From positions 5,885,538-5,945,537 of the forward strand of contig NC_087084.1 of the NCBI RefSeq assembly GCF_026151205.1: DNA of 60,000 nt, given 5' to 3'. The stretch's first letter is position 1, and every line of letters starts with the position of its first letter. Positions 19,301-30,178 of this stretch are shown in pieces. The notes beneath the pieces are model-generated. The model made no database searches and was not told the DNA's origin. It saw only the letters and a list, made by a program, of their open reading frames with translations. The stretch comes from Bolinopsis microptera. Its lineage: Eukaryota; Ctenophora; Tentaculata; Lobata; Bolinopsidae. Made by a program: the position numbers and the translations under genes.

Positions 19301-21297
19301 GATCAAAACACTCAAGTTAGGCAACTACAGCTCCTAGCCCAGAACCAGCAGCTCCTTCAGAAACAACTCGTACAACTACAGAACATTCAGAGTCGACAGA
19401 ACGAACTTCTGTTGGTAAGAAATGCAAATTAGTATTGTCTTTTATTGTGGAAAACTTAGCTTGAATTAAACAAATTATTAATTAGGTCTCAATCGTGCTC
19501 AGCTGAGTAAAATTTGATTCTTTTCTATTTCATTTCAACTCAAGACCTGGTAATATCCGGACCAATCTAGTTCCGGTCTATTTTATTTTTCGGATAATTC
19601 ATAACTGCCTAGTATTATAATTATTGTAGGATTATCAATTATCAATTTAATTTATCACCCTGTCAAAATAAACCGCGACAGTTGGTACATCAGAAATGAA
19701 ATTGTAAAGTACACATTTCTGTCAATGAATTAATTTTAATTACATAATATTATCCAATTCATGGAATATTCTAATAGCTTAATAGAATTCAAATGTAATT
19801 GTTATTTGTTGGCACCTCACGAGATGTCTCAATATGGGTACTCAATACTCATATTAGAATTGTGTCAAGGAATGGTATTTAAACAAACTTAAGTTTACAC
19901 TAGTGTTTAATTACAGTCTACACTCCAACCTATCAAGGCAGTAAGCCATTTAAATATCTTGTTAATTAAGGGCATTCAAAGGCCAATTTTATTCTAATCA
20001 TATCAAATCCCCGACCAACTCTTTCCGGTATTGTAAGTTTCGGGTCGTTTAAAATACCGGACCAATTAAAACTGGTCGTTTACTTTAGTAACTTTGGTTA
20101 TTGCAAAGTATTTTGTCATGCTTACTTTTGGTAGGAAATTTTAACGAACTTAATATTTTGACGTAGTGACGTCACGTGAGCTACTATTGCAAACTACCAC
20201 CAATTGAATGAGAGAGTGATCAATGTTTCTCCCCTAAACATTGTCTTAAAAAAGGTCAAATTTCCTCCAAAATCTAAAATTTCCTCTCAGATTATCTGCC
20301 GTCTTTCTGAATGTGGGAGAGTGGCATAATACATGAACAGCTTCCTGTATAATCATTAAAATGAAGGAGGAAGACTGCTTGACGAAGTTCGTGTTTGGCG
20401 GGCGTCCAAAAATAATGTCATTAAGAACACCTTAAAAGCAGATTGATAACACCGACCGGCGACCTTTGCTTTATTCCTGGGTCACGAACCAATTCAATAT
20501 GTAAGATTAGTTCAACTTCAATGTGAGTTCATGGTTTATTGCTGAAGGTGGCCCACTAATAACGAATATAACTCTGTTAGGGGCCCCGCCCCCAGGGCCA
20601 GTCGGTTTTACTGGCTTTTTATCAGAACTTATTAGAAACGATCGGGGACCAGACAATGTTTACTCAAAATATGAATACACAATTCAAAAAACCGAGAAAA
20701 ATGTATAGCATAATAGCATACGATCCTGTGTCCTGAGTGATTCGTGAGACTTTACTCGTGTGCTCCGCAACACATTTGTGGGCTTATCTTAGGGTTGCTT
20801 TGCTTTTGGACAAGTGTTGAAGATACCATGATTCACGAAGTGTCGTGAAAATTATAAGGGAGCCCAATTATGGTGTCCCTGTCACATAATCACCCTGTCA
20901 ATTTTGTTGACGAGATACACAAAAGTAAAAATGCTTGATAACTTTGTCATTTTAAATCCGTTTTGCCTCATTTTTGTCAGATAAGATGCAGCAATTTATT
21001 ATCTATAGAAGTCTGAGAAAATTATAGGATTATTTTCGAAAATCAAATAAGCTTTTGACAGGCTCGAACTCGTAAATCTGTAATCTGTTGCATTTATTTT
21101 ATAATTAAATATAATATATGTTTTGTTTAATGAAAGTGTTGCTTTCGGTGACTTGATAACCATCACTGATAACCGTTTATATTAAATGTTCGTTAAAATT
21201 ACCTCCATTTCAGAGCTCTAACTCTAGGGACCGCTACAGTGGGGGTCTAAGTACACTGTCAGATTTGGATTTGGACCGTGATGTTATGATGTTCTAG
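16292..21297 (+). CDS. RG-rich protein with UAP56-binding-like motif, probable mRNA export adaptor (8 exons, 246 aa)
   Basis: Splicing 16292-16325, 16464-16529, 16734-16853, 18377-18446, 18637-18766, 19040-19162, 19301-19414 and 21214-21297 gives 741 nt, with every intron GT-AG and in phase. Residues 7-18 (INMALDDIIKVD) closely match the UAP56/DDX39B-binding motif at the start of ALYREF and in UIF (consensus MSLDDIIK). Residues 22-40 and 64-82 are RG/RGG-rich. Residues 98-175 are Asn-rich with Arg-Gly spots. Residues 186-219 are a Gln/Leu-rich coiled coil. The C-terminus (residues 231-246, LSTLSDLDLDRDVMMF) resembles the acidic C-terminal UAP56-binding motif of Yra1/ALYREF. There is no RRM. 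Expected role, by inference: nuclear RNA binding and mRNA export. The family match is strong at the N-terminus and weaker elsewhere. An ATTAAA at about 21616-21621 could be the polyadenylation signal. Confidence 0.8.
16464..16529 (+). CDS. Exon 2 (UAP56-binding core and first RG run)
   Basis: The acceptor is catctccag|ATGACATAAT. It encodes the second half of LDDIIKVDKSLKR and then GRGRGTGRGRG. The donor CGAG|GTTGGT is a weak but valid GT site. Confidence 0.8.
16734..16853 (+). CDS. Exon 3 (RG and Ser/Asn-rich linker)
   Basis: Acceptor ctgctag|GTGCC, donor GGAG|GTAAAT. Encodes ASRGRGKPNSG and on to YTRGRGIRSRG. Length 120 nt keeps phase 1. Confidence 0.8.
17013..18298. mobile_element. Nonautonomous DNA transposon with TTAA target duplication, in intron 3
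   Basis: It is 1,286 bp and starts and ends with a perfect 20-bp inverted repeat, AGGATGAGGGGACCTTAGAA. TTAA lies directly outside both ends (17009-17012 and 18299-18302). TTAA duplication is the hallmark of piggyBac-type integration. No transposase frame is present; the longest frame is 89 codons and unrecognisable. TGACGTCA-like sites lie near both ends (gtgacgtcac at about 17161 and ttgacgtcac at about 18150). It accounts for most of the 1.5 kb intron. Confidence 0.88.
18377..18446 (+). CDS. Exon 4 (second RG run)
   Basis: Acceptor tattcag|GTCGTGG, donor AAGAG|GTAACA. Encodes GRGGRGRGVNRSTSNYSNTS and PVK. Ends in phase 2. Confidence 0.8.
18637..18766 (+). CDS. Exon 5 (Asn-rich)
   Basis: Acceptor tgctcag|GCTAAAC, donor AGTAGA|GTAAGT. 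Encodes LNNNRGGNNFKR followed by eight Asn from an (AAC)8 run, then further Asn/Gln-rich sequence. Ends in phase 0. The AAC run may vary in length between individuals. Confidence 0.8.
19040..19162 (+). CDS. Exon 6 (Arg-Gly and Asn-rich)
   Basis: Acceptor actttcag|GGCAAATC, donor CTCCAG|GTTATT. Starts GKSFRGGRQQSQVR, repeating the GKSFR of exon 5's end, and continues with an Asn-rich run encoded by mixed AAC and AAT. Confidence 0.78.
19301..19414 (+). CDS. Exon 7 (Gln/Leu coiled coil)
   Basis: Acceptor ttctcag|GATCAAA, donor CTGTTG|GTAAGA. Encodes VRQLQLLAQNQQLLQKQLVQ and further heptads. Leu at regular spacing suggests a dimerising coiled coil. Confidence 0.8.
20876..21015 (-). repeat. Interspersed repeat alpha, partial inverted copy in intron 7
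   Basis: The minus strand matches 14865-14990 (gtgtatctcg.caacaaaattgac.gggtgattatgtgaca and the upstream ataatttattgctgcat-like region). Beyond gtgattatgtgaca the sequence diverges from copy 1, so it is another subfamily or a truncated copy. Confidence 0.6.
21214..21297 (+). CDS. Exon 8 (C-terminus, stop TAG)
   Basis: Acceptor tccatttcag|AGCTC. Encodes SSNSRDRYSGG followed by LSTLSDLDLDRDVMMF and TAG at 21295-21297. The acidic Leu-Asp repeat at the end is compared with C-terminal UAP56-binding motifs in the parent entry. Confidence 0.78.
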   Translation, partial: SSNSRDRYSGGLSTLSDLDLDRDVMMF

Positions 21298-24293
21298 ATG
21301 GGTATAACAACATTTAACTCTTCGATTTCTGGAATTTGGATGCTTCAACTTAGCTTTAGGTTGTAACACCTAATATAAAGTAGACTCATGTTTTGGTAAT
21401 TGATCTTGAATTGGTAATTGATTGGTAATTGATGTTATATCTTGAATGGATGTGGGTATTGTTGGGATCTTGGACAGCTGGCGCGAGTTTGATTTGCCAT
21501 GTGAGTTGTGAAACTTACAGCGTTAACGGATGAGCCCTTCTAATTTCTGTCACGTGTCAATACAATCAAGCCACAATCCTTCTAATTCGCACTTCCATTT
21601 TAATATCTATAATATATTAAAGTATCTGATATGGTGAGAATTTGCATATTATTAGGATTAGTTAATTGTTAATTAACCACGCTTTTTGGTTTGCCTAGGT
21701 ATTGAAGGTAAGAAAATCGAAAATATCTCTCATGAAAATCAAGTAGCTCTGGTTTTTATTGGCACTTTGAAACATCAAAATGTTTTTAAACCGCATTAGA
21801 TAATTTAACTTTCCTTCTATTTATAATTGTCCCAACTGTGCATAAAATACGATATGAAATACACAGACATGTTTCACAGAATTTACAGTTTATTCTTCGA
21901 TCTGATTAAATGGTTTTTTCGTTTTCCAGCGTTTTTAACTTATCTGTATGATAGCATTCACTATTCAATGGTTGATCAGAAGAAATATTTTCTACTTCTA
22001 GAAGTTTTTAATAATATATAACGCCTTGTCTAAGTTATTATATATATCAAGGTTTAATTCTAAGTTCAAGTTTTATTAAAGTTTTAGTTGATAACCTTCT
22101 AGTTGATAACGGTTTAATTCAGTCGAAACTTTAAACACTGTTGATGCCTTTTCTCTACAGTTTTTAATCGTATTTGAAATCCTATTATATGATATGCTTG
22201 TATGTATTTAGTTTATAATGAGGCGGTCTTTACGCCATTTTTGAAGATTACTGCTATTAAGTATTAAAAAGGCCCAAGATTGCGCTAAATTAAATTGAAC
22301 GGTGTTCTCTCTACAATCTTACAATCCGTGCCCAGCTCTCTGTGATTATGATCAAATTATTTATAATTTTACATTGCACAATTCCATAAATCTTGTGTAC
22401 GTTTTGCCTGGCCCGTTATTCATAGCGTTTACATTAGACAGATTCACCGAATTTTCACATTGGCCCAGAATCCGTGCCTGGCTCAGTCACTGGATTCACC
22501 AATAATAATATAATTATTGTAATTATTATTAACTAAGGGTTAAGGTGCGAATAGTAAGTCAAAATGCATATTTCATGAATTGCAGTTCAAGTATTCTTGA
22601 TATTGTGTATTGAATAACATTTTGCTGTTATTTTTAAATAAAGTTTGCTTCTCCCCAATTTATTCGATAGAATAGCTCATAATTGACTCAAAAAGATTGA
22701 AATAACTCCTTTACCCTTATTTTTCCGGGAGAGCATCAAAAATATCATTGAAATTTACCGTATAATTCATCAATTAATTGTATGCCATAATCCCAACCTG
22801 ATTTACTCTTGGTTAACAAGTTATTCCCATTACTCACTTTTAACAGAATCTTCTAATTTTAGGTATGGTTAATTCTGCTGAACTCAAAGAAGAAAGTACC
22901 TCGGTTGAAGTCTTACACTGGTAATAAATAGCAAACAAACCCATCTTTATTCCTTATTACTGACTTATAAGTCTCGACTTTTTTGATATTTCAACTGATC
23001 ATAGTAACCTTCAAAATTTACATAGAGTTAATTGTTGTCCAGTGTCCCCATAATCCATATTCCTGATATTGCAAACAACTTGTAAGTTCATACTTATTCA
23101 ATTCATATCATTCATTATCTTTAACTCATGGCCTACTTTGTAATTAGCTTGCAAATAATTTCCTCCCAACCAAAGTTTAAAAGGGTACACGCTAATAATA
23201 TTTTTCCTTTTTTAATCTTATTTAACAAATAAAACAGCAGTTCTCTCAACTTTTCGTTTGGCTGTCAGCTTCCACATATCATTCACAACTAGCGGATTTT
23301 GTCTTCGTATGTGAGTAGAGTGGCGCGCGCTGTGCGCGTTTATTTTCATCAGAATTTCGCGCGCAAATGTTTTATGATTATCATCGGTAGCATGGTACGA
23401 TTTCACCATTTTTCTAGCCAGAAATTTAACAGGATTCTCTGATCGATGAAAATGTGGCATTAGTTACGTTCTACGTCGTCCAGTCCATGTGGTCAACTTA
23501 TTCTGTCACGTTCTTGTTTTGTCAGACCTCGGATTAGATGGCAAGAGCCAAGAAGCTTAGCGTGTAATTGAGTCAATATTTTAAAATAGAGCTGCGGTGC
23601 AATAATCCCAACTCAAAAGGTGGAGGAAATTACCCAAGCTGCTACTTAAGTGGTCTTACTTTAATTTAACTTTCTCCAGCTTGTAATGATTTTATCAACT
23701 CTGCAACCATTATTTTTCTATATCATCCTTCAGGTTGCGACAATACCATTCCAGTACATACGAAAATACTGTTCTTAGTTGAATAACGGAGGCTGCAAAT
23801 ATATACATGTCCAAGGAGTTTTCAGTCAGGGAAAATAAAAATATCTGAAGGGGGGTGGGGGGGGTTCACCATGATTTTGTTGTGAAATTTGAGATGGCAA
23901 TTGACCAACAAACTAGGGCCTCTGACCGAACTTTTGAAGGGGTTTTGGACTCCGGTCACCCGTGGGACAGCCACGCCCATTTTTAGTCCGAATTATTCCA
24001 AATCACCTTAACATGCTCAAAACCCAGATTTTAGGTGCTGAACTTGTAGCTGGTGGTCCCCTGAACTTGTATATGAATTTTCATCTAGATTGGACAAAAA
24101 TGACTGAGTTATGAGACAAAAACCACATGCCCCCCCCCCCTCCAAGCATGGAGGAGTAATACAGTATCTTAGTAATATTTTGTTCCAGCTTATAATTGAT
24201 ATTTTTAAATGGTTTAAGGATTTGAGTATAATACTAGGTCATTATATATAAGTTATAGTAACTTCGAAGTTCATCATTGGGAATGGTTTTTGG
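21298..24293. other. Intergenic, no gene supported
   Basis: Includes the probable 3' UTR of the upstream gene (at least to about 21620). The open frames at 21827-22021 and 22302-22505 lack any motif. One splice-bounded segment at 22862-22932 is listed separately. C- and G-runs lie at about 23850-23866 and 24129-24141. Confidence 0.4.
22862..22932 (+). other. Possible terminal exon, weak
   Basis: The segment follows ctaattttag (a good acceptor) and reads in one frame VWLILLNSKKKVPRLKSYTG, Asn, Lys, stop. It could be the last exon of a gene or chance. No partner exon was found nearby. Confidence 0.15.
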
Positions 24294-24555
24294 TTCGTGA
24301 TATCTTAGTTTTCTTTTTAAAAGGCAAAATTTCCAGCTTTAAGTACCCGATTTAGCTTACTTTATAGGAGGCCATATATTATACTTTCGGAAAGTTGTAA
24401 AATAACCGGAACCAGCACACCTTGTTAACGAAGAAAAGTAATTTGTGAGGGTTTAACTAATTGGGCTAAGTTCGTGATATCTTAGTTTTCAGGAGAAAAG
24501 GCAAAATTGCTGGTTTGAGTACCTTGATAGGAGGCCATATTATAGTATACTTCAA
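24294..24555 (+). repeat. Two-copy direct repeat, about 90 bp each, about 177 bp apart
   Basis: ttcgtgatatcttagttttc, then aaaaggcaaaatt...gagtacc...taggaggccatat, occurs at 24294-24388 and 24471-24555 with substitutions. A local duplication of unknown origin. Confidence 0.65.
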
Positions 24556-24949
24556 TTCGTTAAACTCGAATATATATGTGCTAGTACCGGTAGTCTTCCG
24601 CCTTATATCCAAAAATCAAAAGTTAACTGAATTATACTCACTAAATAGCGATATTGCTTTTTCCCAAGAAAGTTAGCATAACTCCATACTTTTTCTTTGT
24701 AGCACTTCATGACCCCATCTGCCCTTAATATAATGATATCATTGTATTGATTTTGTACCCACTTCAGCATCCAGATCAAAACGAATTCCGACATGAAATC
24801 TTGTGTTTTGTGTAGACAGAAGCAACGTACACAAACAGCGTACAGTGTGATCAAATTTGTTCCTGTACGTGGTGTTTTATCATAACTTTTGTTCTGTGTA
24901 CGTGTGTACGTAAATCACGGTAGTAACTGCACGCACCCAGCCCTTAAAA

Positions 24950-25740
24950 TAATTCGCGTAATTCGTTTCAGAATTTGCACACAAATTTCAGGGATTACGG
25001 ACATGGGTCAAACTTAAATTTCCTATTACAGTGAATGTGGCATGCCACACCCTCTTTTTCACTATTTTCAGCATAACATAAGAACGCTTTTAAACTTTTT
25101 TCCTTGATGCTTGTGCCAAAATATAAAGTTGGATGTTTGAAATTTGGCTGAGCTATGACCATTTGAAAATCTGCCGGGGACGTGATCTTATCACTTCATC
25201 ATTGGCTTGTCCAGCTCACATGCACTGCCTGATCGGTTTCAGACTGCTTAGAAGCTCATCCATTCATTTGACTGCACCCGAAGTACTAACACAAATTGCT
25301 GACGATTGTGGTTTCGCCTTATTTCTGGTATTATTAGCCCTGTTATTTACGTAGATGATATTAATCACTTTAACATGCTATTGCTTGGTAGAGCCTAGTC
25401 AGGCTTATTCAATAAGCCTAATTAGGCTCTACCAACAATAGGTTATTGTTGCACGTAAGCGACTAGCTTCCAATGAGATTCCCTGATTGAGAGGATATGA
25501 CGTTCTCGCCAGATTTTTAAATGGTCACAACTCATATCAGCAAAATTTCAAACATTTAACCTAAAACTTCGACAAAAGGTTTAGTTGCAATTATCCAATG
25601 AAAGAAATCAAGAAAATTTGAATTCCTAGCTCAAAGCGTTCTTATTTTATCTTGAAAATAATGAAAAAGAGTGGCATGCCACACCCACTGTAATCGACAA
25701 AATTTTACGAAACTTTCAGGTAATCTGTGAAATTCGTTTT
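24950..25740. mobile_element. Large imperfect palindrome (foldback element), about 0.8 kb
   Basis: Left-arm segments recur inverted on the right. gtggcatgccacaccctcttttt at about 25038 pairs with aaaaagagtggcatgccacac at about 25663. atgtttgaaatttggctga at about 25132 pairs with tcagcaaaatttcaaacat at about 25538. gaccatttgaaaatctg pairs with cagatttttaaatggtc. The centre is a tight 25-bp hairpin (25385-25435). Arms are diverged, so this is old. No coding sequence is seen. Confidence 0.75.
25385..25435. repeat. Central hairpin of the foldback element
   Basis: ttggtagagcctagtcaggc plus ttatt pairs with 25411-25435 across one base, with 2 mismatches in 25. The outer arms of the 0.8 kb palindrome continue on both sides. 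Confidence 0.85.
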
Positions 25741-27042
25741 CATTTTGTTTTCAATTCAGACTCGTTATTTGTTTACAGTTTAAGGGCTGTGTCTTGGCAG
25801 TTATTATAACATTTCTTTAGCTCTTTTTCTTATCAGCTGGTGCCACTTAGTTGGTATTTCATTTTTTTTGTATGATTTAATTTAATTTAATTTGTATGAG
25901 CGCTCTGAAGTTGAATCAAGTGTTCTGTGTTGGAGAGACGTTGATATTTATATTTAACATTAAGTCCTATCTGAAAAGGGTATGCCCGTCGAACGTTACA
26001 TCAGGATAATATAATAAATATGATAAAACGCGTTCTAGCTGCTTATCATCATCCAGCTGTTATGATCGTATCCCTTTGTGATATTAATTCTGATTCAAGA
26101 TCCAATATATCCTGTGCACGAGCTGAAAGCGCGTTAGAAGTTACTGCACATCTCACCCAAATCAAATACTTTGGAATTGTTTCATTGAAAAATGTGTCAG
26201 CTGTATGGTAAATACTTCTTTTCATTTTGATTTCTATGTGTTGAAATACCACAATATTGTGTACGCAGTAGTGTTGGGCACAGCTGATAAATGCAACTGT
26301 TGCTTTAATGGAGTCCAGTATGTATCTTCATTCTTCATTCAACACAGTGTTCTTAAAACAGATGGGAGGAGTGAGGACCTTATAAACAAAAGATTATTCG
26401 AGTGAGGCGAACATTTTACTAGCTAAGTAGTCATTTATCTTTATACTTTTAAGGTACGCCCCGGCACGACCATCTTTGATCACGATACTATGGTATGTTC
26501 AATGAAAATACATATTCTATAAAGTTTCATCTTATGTCGTCATCAAGAATACATAGGTAAATACTTGACCTGCACAACAACTACCGTATCGGACCTTATT
26601 TGAACGGACATTAATAAAGTTCCGATAAGGTATATATAATATATATATATATAGTAGAACTGGGAACTGTTCCTTACAAAATGTTAACATTGCTGCTCTC
26701 ATAGTGTTATATATAGCACAATAAAAAACAGTGTCCCTTATTGTGTTATTCGACACGTACTTTAGTTCGACACGTACTCTAGTTTGACACTTACTCTAGT
26801 TCGAAAATTTATGTTCGCTTCAAATCACTCCTGTCGAACTTCGGTATGTGTCAAGCTAGAGTCCAGGTAGGTAGCCTACTCTAGTTCGGCAGAGTCAGCT
26901 AATTTGGTGTTGACGTCGTTTTTACTGCAAGTTTCAAAATAACATGAATCAACTCTGATCAGATATTTTATTTCGTAAGAAATCTTCCTTCATCAGTCTA
27001 ATTCTATAGGATTCCGGTAGGATCACCCAAATAATAATAAAT
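25741..27042. other. No gene supported; short repeats
   Basis: The frames at 26020-26211 (+) and 26252-26049 (-) overlap and have no recognisable motif. An AT-dinucleotide run lies at about 26635-26652. Near 26751-26808 there are three to four copies of a tcgacacgtactctagtt-like unit of about 18 bp. Confidence 0.4.
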
Positions 27043-27530
27043 ATCTCGTTAACAAAATTGACTGGGTGATTATGTGACACCGTGACACCGTGACACGACA
27101 CCTTAATTGGGCAGCCTTAACGATTCCCATAATGTTTAATGGGTTGGTTAACGGGGTGACCTTATCACGTGATCAGGTAACTGTAAGCCAATCACCTGAT
27201 TACACGTAATGAATGAACTCGTTATGCTTCGTATCTCGGCCATCTGAGGAGCTCAAACTCTATTTTTTCAGGACATACGTAATTCGAATGGCCAAACACA
27301 ATTCAATAAAATGTAGCTCGATCCGACTATCCAAACTATCAAATAAATGCAAAAATAAACCTTCATTTGAAAAAAATGAACTCGAATATTTTTCGATTTG
27401 ACAAATTCCTCGACCCAGTGGTACTGGTAGTAGTGGTAGTAAGTCGTACCAGAAAGAATTATTTCAATTGTTCACTCCGTGACTGAGCTATTAAGGCCAA
27501 CGTATGCCCATTGACTTTTGGCTCACCTTA
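27043..27530 (+). repeat. Interspersed repeat alpha, copy 2
   Basis: Matches copy 1 (14966-15412) throughout, from atctcgttaacaaaattgac to attgacttttggctcacctta. It carries small insertions: an extra 'cgtgacac' near 27088, 'ctgtaagcc' near 27184 and 'ctggtagtag' near 27425. Both copies are noncoding. Confidence 0.8.
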
Positions 27531-27990
27531 TATATGGAATTGGATACCTTAACTTGCAGATATGGTATTATATGTTGCATGTAAAGCCCTCCATTTATCA
27601 TTTATCAGTGAAATTAGAGAAATATGTAAGATCTAGAAACTGGGCAGTACCATATATTTTGTAGCTTTAAACACGTTTCCCGTTCTTTTCTAGTTAAGTT
27701 GTAACTTTGCTATAAAAAGGTATGATCAGTAGTGTATGCAAACCTTTTGGCTACATTCCAAATTTTACTCGGTCGAACTTAAAGATGAGTGTGACGTTCA
27801 CTATATGACATCATATTTTTAATCTAAAGTGAATTATGTACGACGCTTAAGGATTATCAATGGTCTTTAGTCGAATTAAAATATCTTTTGACCGCTGATG
27901 TGGACTGTTTTAAAGCGCCGGAGGTCGGTTCACTATCGGCCACTTTTCTGGTCAGAAGCTGTGGGAAGAAGCGGAGCACGTTACTTTACA
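27531..27990. other. No gene supported
   Basis: Unique-looking noncoding DNA, becoming GC-richer towards 27900. The open frame 27888-28157 overlaps the CACGTG cluster and has no motif. Confidence 0.35.
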
Positions 27991-27991
27991 T

Positions 27992-28152
27992 CACGTGGTC
28001 AGGTGTAAACTTACCCGCAGACAATAGAAGTATTGCTTCTCAGGATCACGTGACCCGGGCACGTGCTCACCCCGCCGTGCACATGGGCGGACACGTGACA
28101 TCGATTTCCACGCTCTTGCCGGGTCACGTTGTTGGGAGCTGGGGGTCACGTG
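27992..28152. promoter_or_regulatory. Cluster of five CACGTG E-boxes
   Basis: CACGTG occurs at 27992, 28047, 28060, 28092 and 28147, in a local GC-rich stretch. This palindrome is the core site of bHLH factors such as USF, MITF/TFEB and Myc/Max. A cluster this dense in AT-rich DNA suggests a regulatory element. No gene start is identified beside it. Confidence 0.45.
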
Positions 28153-28470
28153 GGTGACTGTGGTAATCACAAGGTAGCTCGTGAGTGTAACGGCCTGCCT
28201 CTCCTAATTCTATTTACTCTCTTGTAGCGGCTTAGTAGCGCTCGATTTTGGAAGTATCTTGATATAATTTGTCCGCTCGCTGAGAAATCGCTTAGCTTTT
28301 ATCCTGCCCATCCAGCCCGCTACTTTAATTTTAGCTCTATTTTGTTTTTTTGAAGACTTTAATATCTTTTTTCTTGCAACTTTATCATCTTTATGCTAAT
28401 CCGAATAAGCTTTTCAAGAACAAAAACATGCCAAACAGTCTAGGATTGTCAGATTTAGTAACTAATCCAA

Positions 28471-28535
28471 TTTGATTCACATATTTCGTGATCACTTTTT
28501 GGATAATTTTTAACCCCCCTCCGCAATCAGTTTTA
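28471..28535 (+). repeat. Diverged half-copy of the 84-bp hairpin element
   Basis: ttcacatatttcgtgatcac, then ttttt.ga.aatttttaaccccc.ctcc, resembles 28790-28842 (left arm and loop of the hairpin element), without the right arm. Confidence 0.5.
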
Positions 28536-28783
28536 AACATAGTATAGCTATTGAGCCAAGTTTATGTCATTTCATTTTTGATTTTAAAACGATGGCGGGT
28601 TTGAGCCATGAAATTCCAATTCAATATTAAAATGGAAAATGATTTGACATCGGCTTTTTTCTTGAATCGATTTTAAAACGCCACCATACAACTAAAACGA
28701 TTATTTATCAGCATTTTAAGAGTTTCAAAAGATTAAATTCGGACTTGAGTAAGACTAAGATTACATAATATGATAAGTGCAGT

Positions 28784-28867
28784 GGTCGTTCACATATTAC
28801 GTAATCACTTTTTAGACAATTTTTAACCCCCTCCCCCCTCAGTTGATTATGTAATATGTGAACGACC
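28784..28867. mobile_element. 84-bp hairpin MITE
   Basis: 24-bp arms (ggtcgttcacatattacgta plus atca, and its complement at 28844-28867) have one mismatch and a 36-bp loop with a C-rich tract. A tiny MITE or the fused ends of a larger transposon. No target duplication is visible. Confidence 0.7.
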
Positions 28868-28870
28868 CTT

Positions 28871-29095
28871 AATTGCAAAATGAGACAAGAGCACCAGCCT
28901 GGTAGAGAAACAGAATCTCTTGCAATAACGGTGATTAATAGAATAGGGATTATTGATTAATGATACATTTATTATTTGCACAGTTATATGTTAATTGCAA
29001 ATTAGACAGGACCACCAGCCAGGCAGAGAGGCAGAATCTCTTGCAAACATTTTGCAAAACAGTAATTAATCAGAAAGGGATTAATAATTAATAGC
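28871..29095 (+). repeat. Two-copy direct repeat, period about 122 bp
   Basis: aattgcaaa.tgagacaagagcaccagcc...gcagaatctcttgcaa...ggattatt.attaat occurs at about 28871-28970 and 28993-29095 with about 10% mismatches. Confidence 0.65.
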
Positions 29096-29175
29096 AAATT
29101 CATTTTTAAATAACGGGTTTTCAGGGACAGTAGCCAGACAATATCTATAATATTATTTTGGTGAGCAGTACTTAC

Positions 29176-29895
29176 TTGTACTTGATTAGGTCTCCTCAAT
29201 CATTCGAGTGGCCTGCACCAATGAACTCCCGTTTGTGTCGTATCATCCCCTCTCGCTCGCTCCTTCCTGAAAATGCTGCAGCGTGTTCCAGCGAACATTT
29301 CATCCAGTTCTTTCTTGGACGACCCCTAGATCTTCTCTCATACGCAGGGGTCCAGTTAAGTAGGTACTCAGGAAGCCTAGTGCTCTAGTGTCTGGCATTC
29401 TGGCTGGTTTGACATGGCCAAACCAGCGCAGGCGGTTTGCTCCTATGTGCGTCTCTACTGGATTTATCCTTGCATGCTCGAAAACTTCTGTGTTTCTAAA
29501 CCGGTAGAGCCATCTTATCCTAAGTATTCTCCTCAAGCAACGCTGATGGAACACATCAAAGCGATTTAGCTGTTTTTCGGTTGTGTTCCAAACCTCACTA
29601 CCATATAACAATATTGTCAAAACTGCTGCCTTGTAAATCCTGATCTTTGTATTACTATAAGACTTAATGTTGCGGTTTTTCCATATATAACTGAGTTGGT
29701 TTAAGGCTCCGGAAGCTTTCTGAATCCCAGCAGACAGCTCACGGTCGATAGTGCCGTCGCTGAAAATTGTACCTAAGTACATAAAGTCACTAACTTGCTG
29801 CACTGGCGTGTCTTCAACAGTGATGTTCACTGTGGCTTCTCTCGTGTATGGCAGCTCTTTAACCAGTAGTTGTCTGATCCAGGAACCAAGCAACT
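29176..29895 (-). pseudogene. LINE C-terminal fragment (RTE/CR1-like)
   Basis: The minus-strand frame 29893-29300 reads VSDFMYLGTIFSDGTIDREL, then KIRIYKAAVLTILLYGSEVW, FHQRCLRRILRIRW and ANRLRWFGHV. This is the standard post-RT region 'YLG...SDG', 'LLYGSE.W', 'CLR.IL.I.W', 'RL.W.GH' of many LINEs. A frameshift near 29345 moves to a frame with GRPRKNWMKCSLEHA (about 29320-29270) that completes the usual 'GRP..W' C-terminus. The RT catalytic core is missing (5' truncation). Dead copy. Confidence 0.85.
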
Positions 29896-30178
29896 AGTTC
29901 TTGAGTGGACTTTCACTGGTTAGGAAACAGCCATTAGAATATGACTATTCGTGGAAACTGGAAACTACAGACAGCAGGGTTAATTTGGTATTTTTCTTGG
30001 AATTACTTATGAAATCGTTAATAGTATCTAATACTAGAGTGTAACCCGTGTTATTAGTATTGATATTGATGTTCAAATCTATGATACGACCGCTTTAGGG
30101 ACCATCGTGCTTGACAATATTAAACCTTAAATCTGCAATACTTATAGCTTTTATCTTAACATTAGTCTATCTAGTAAA

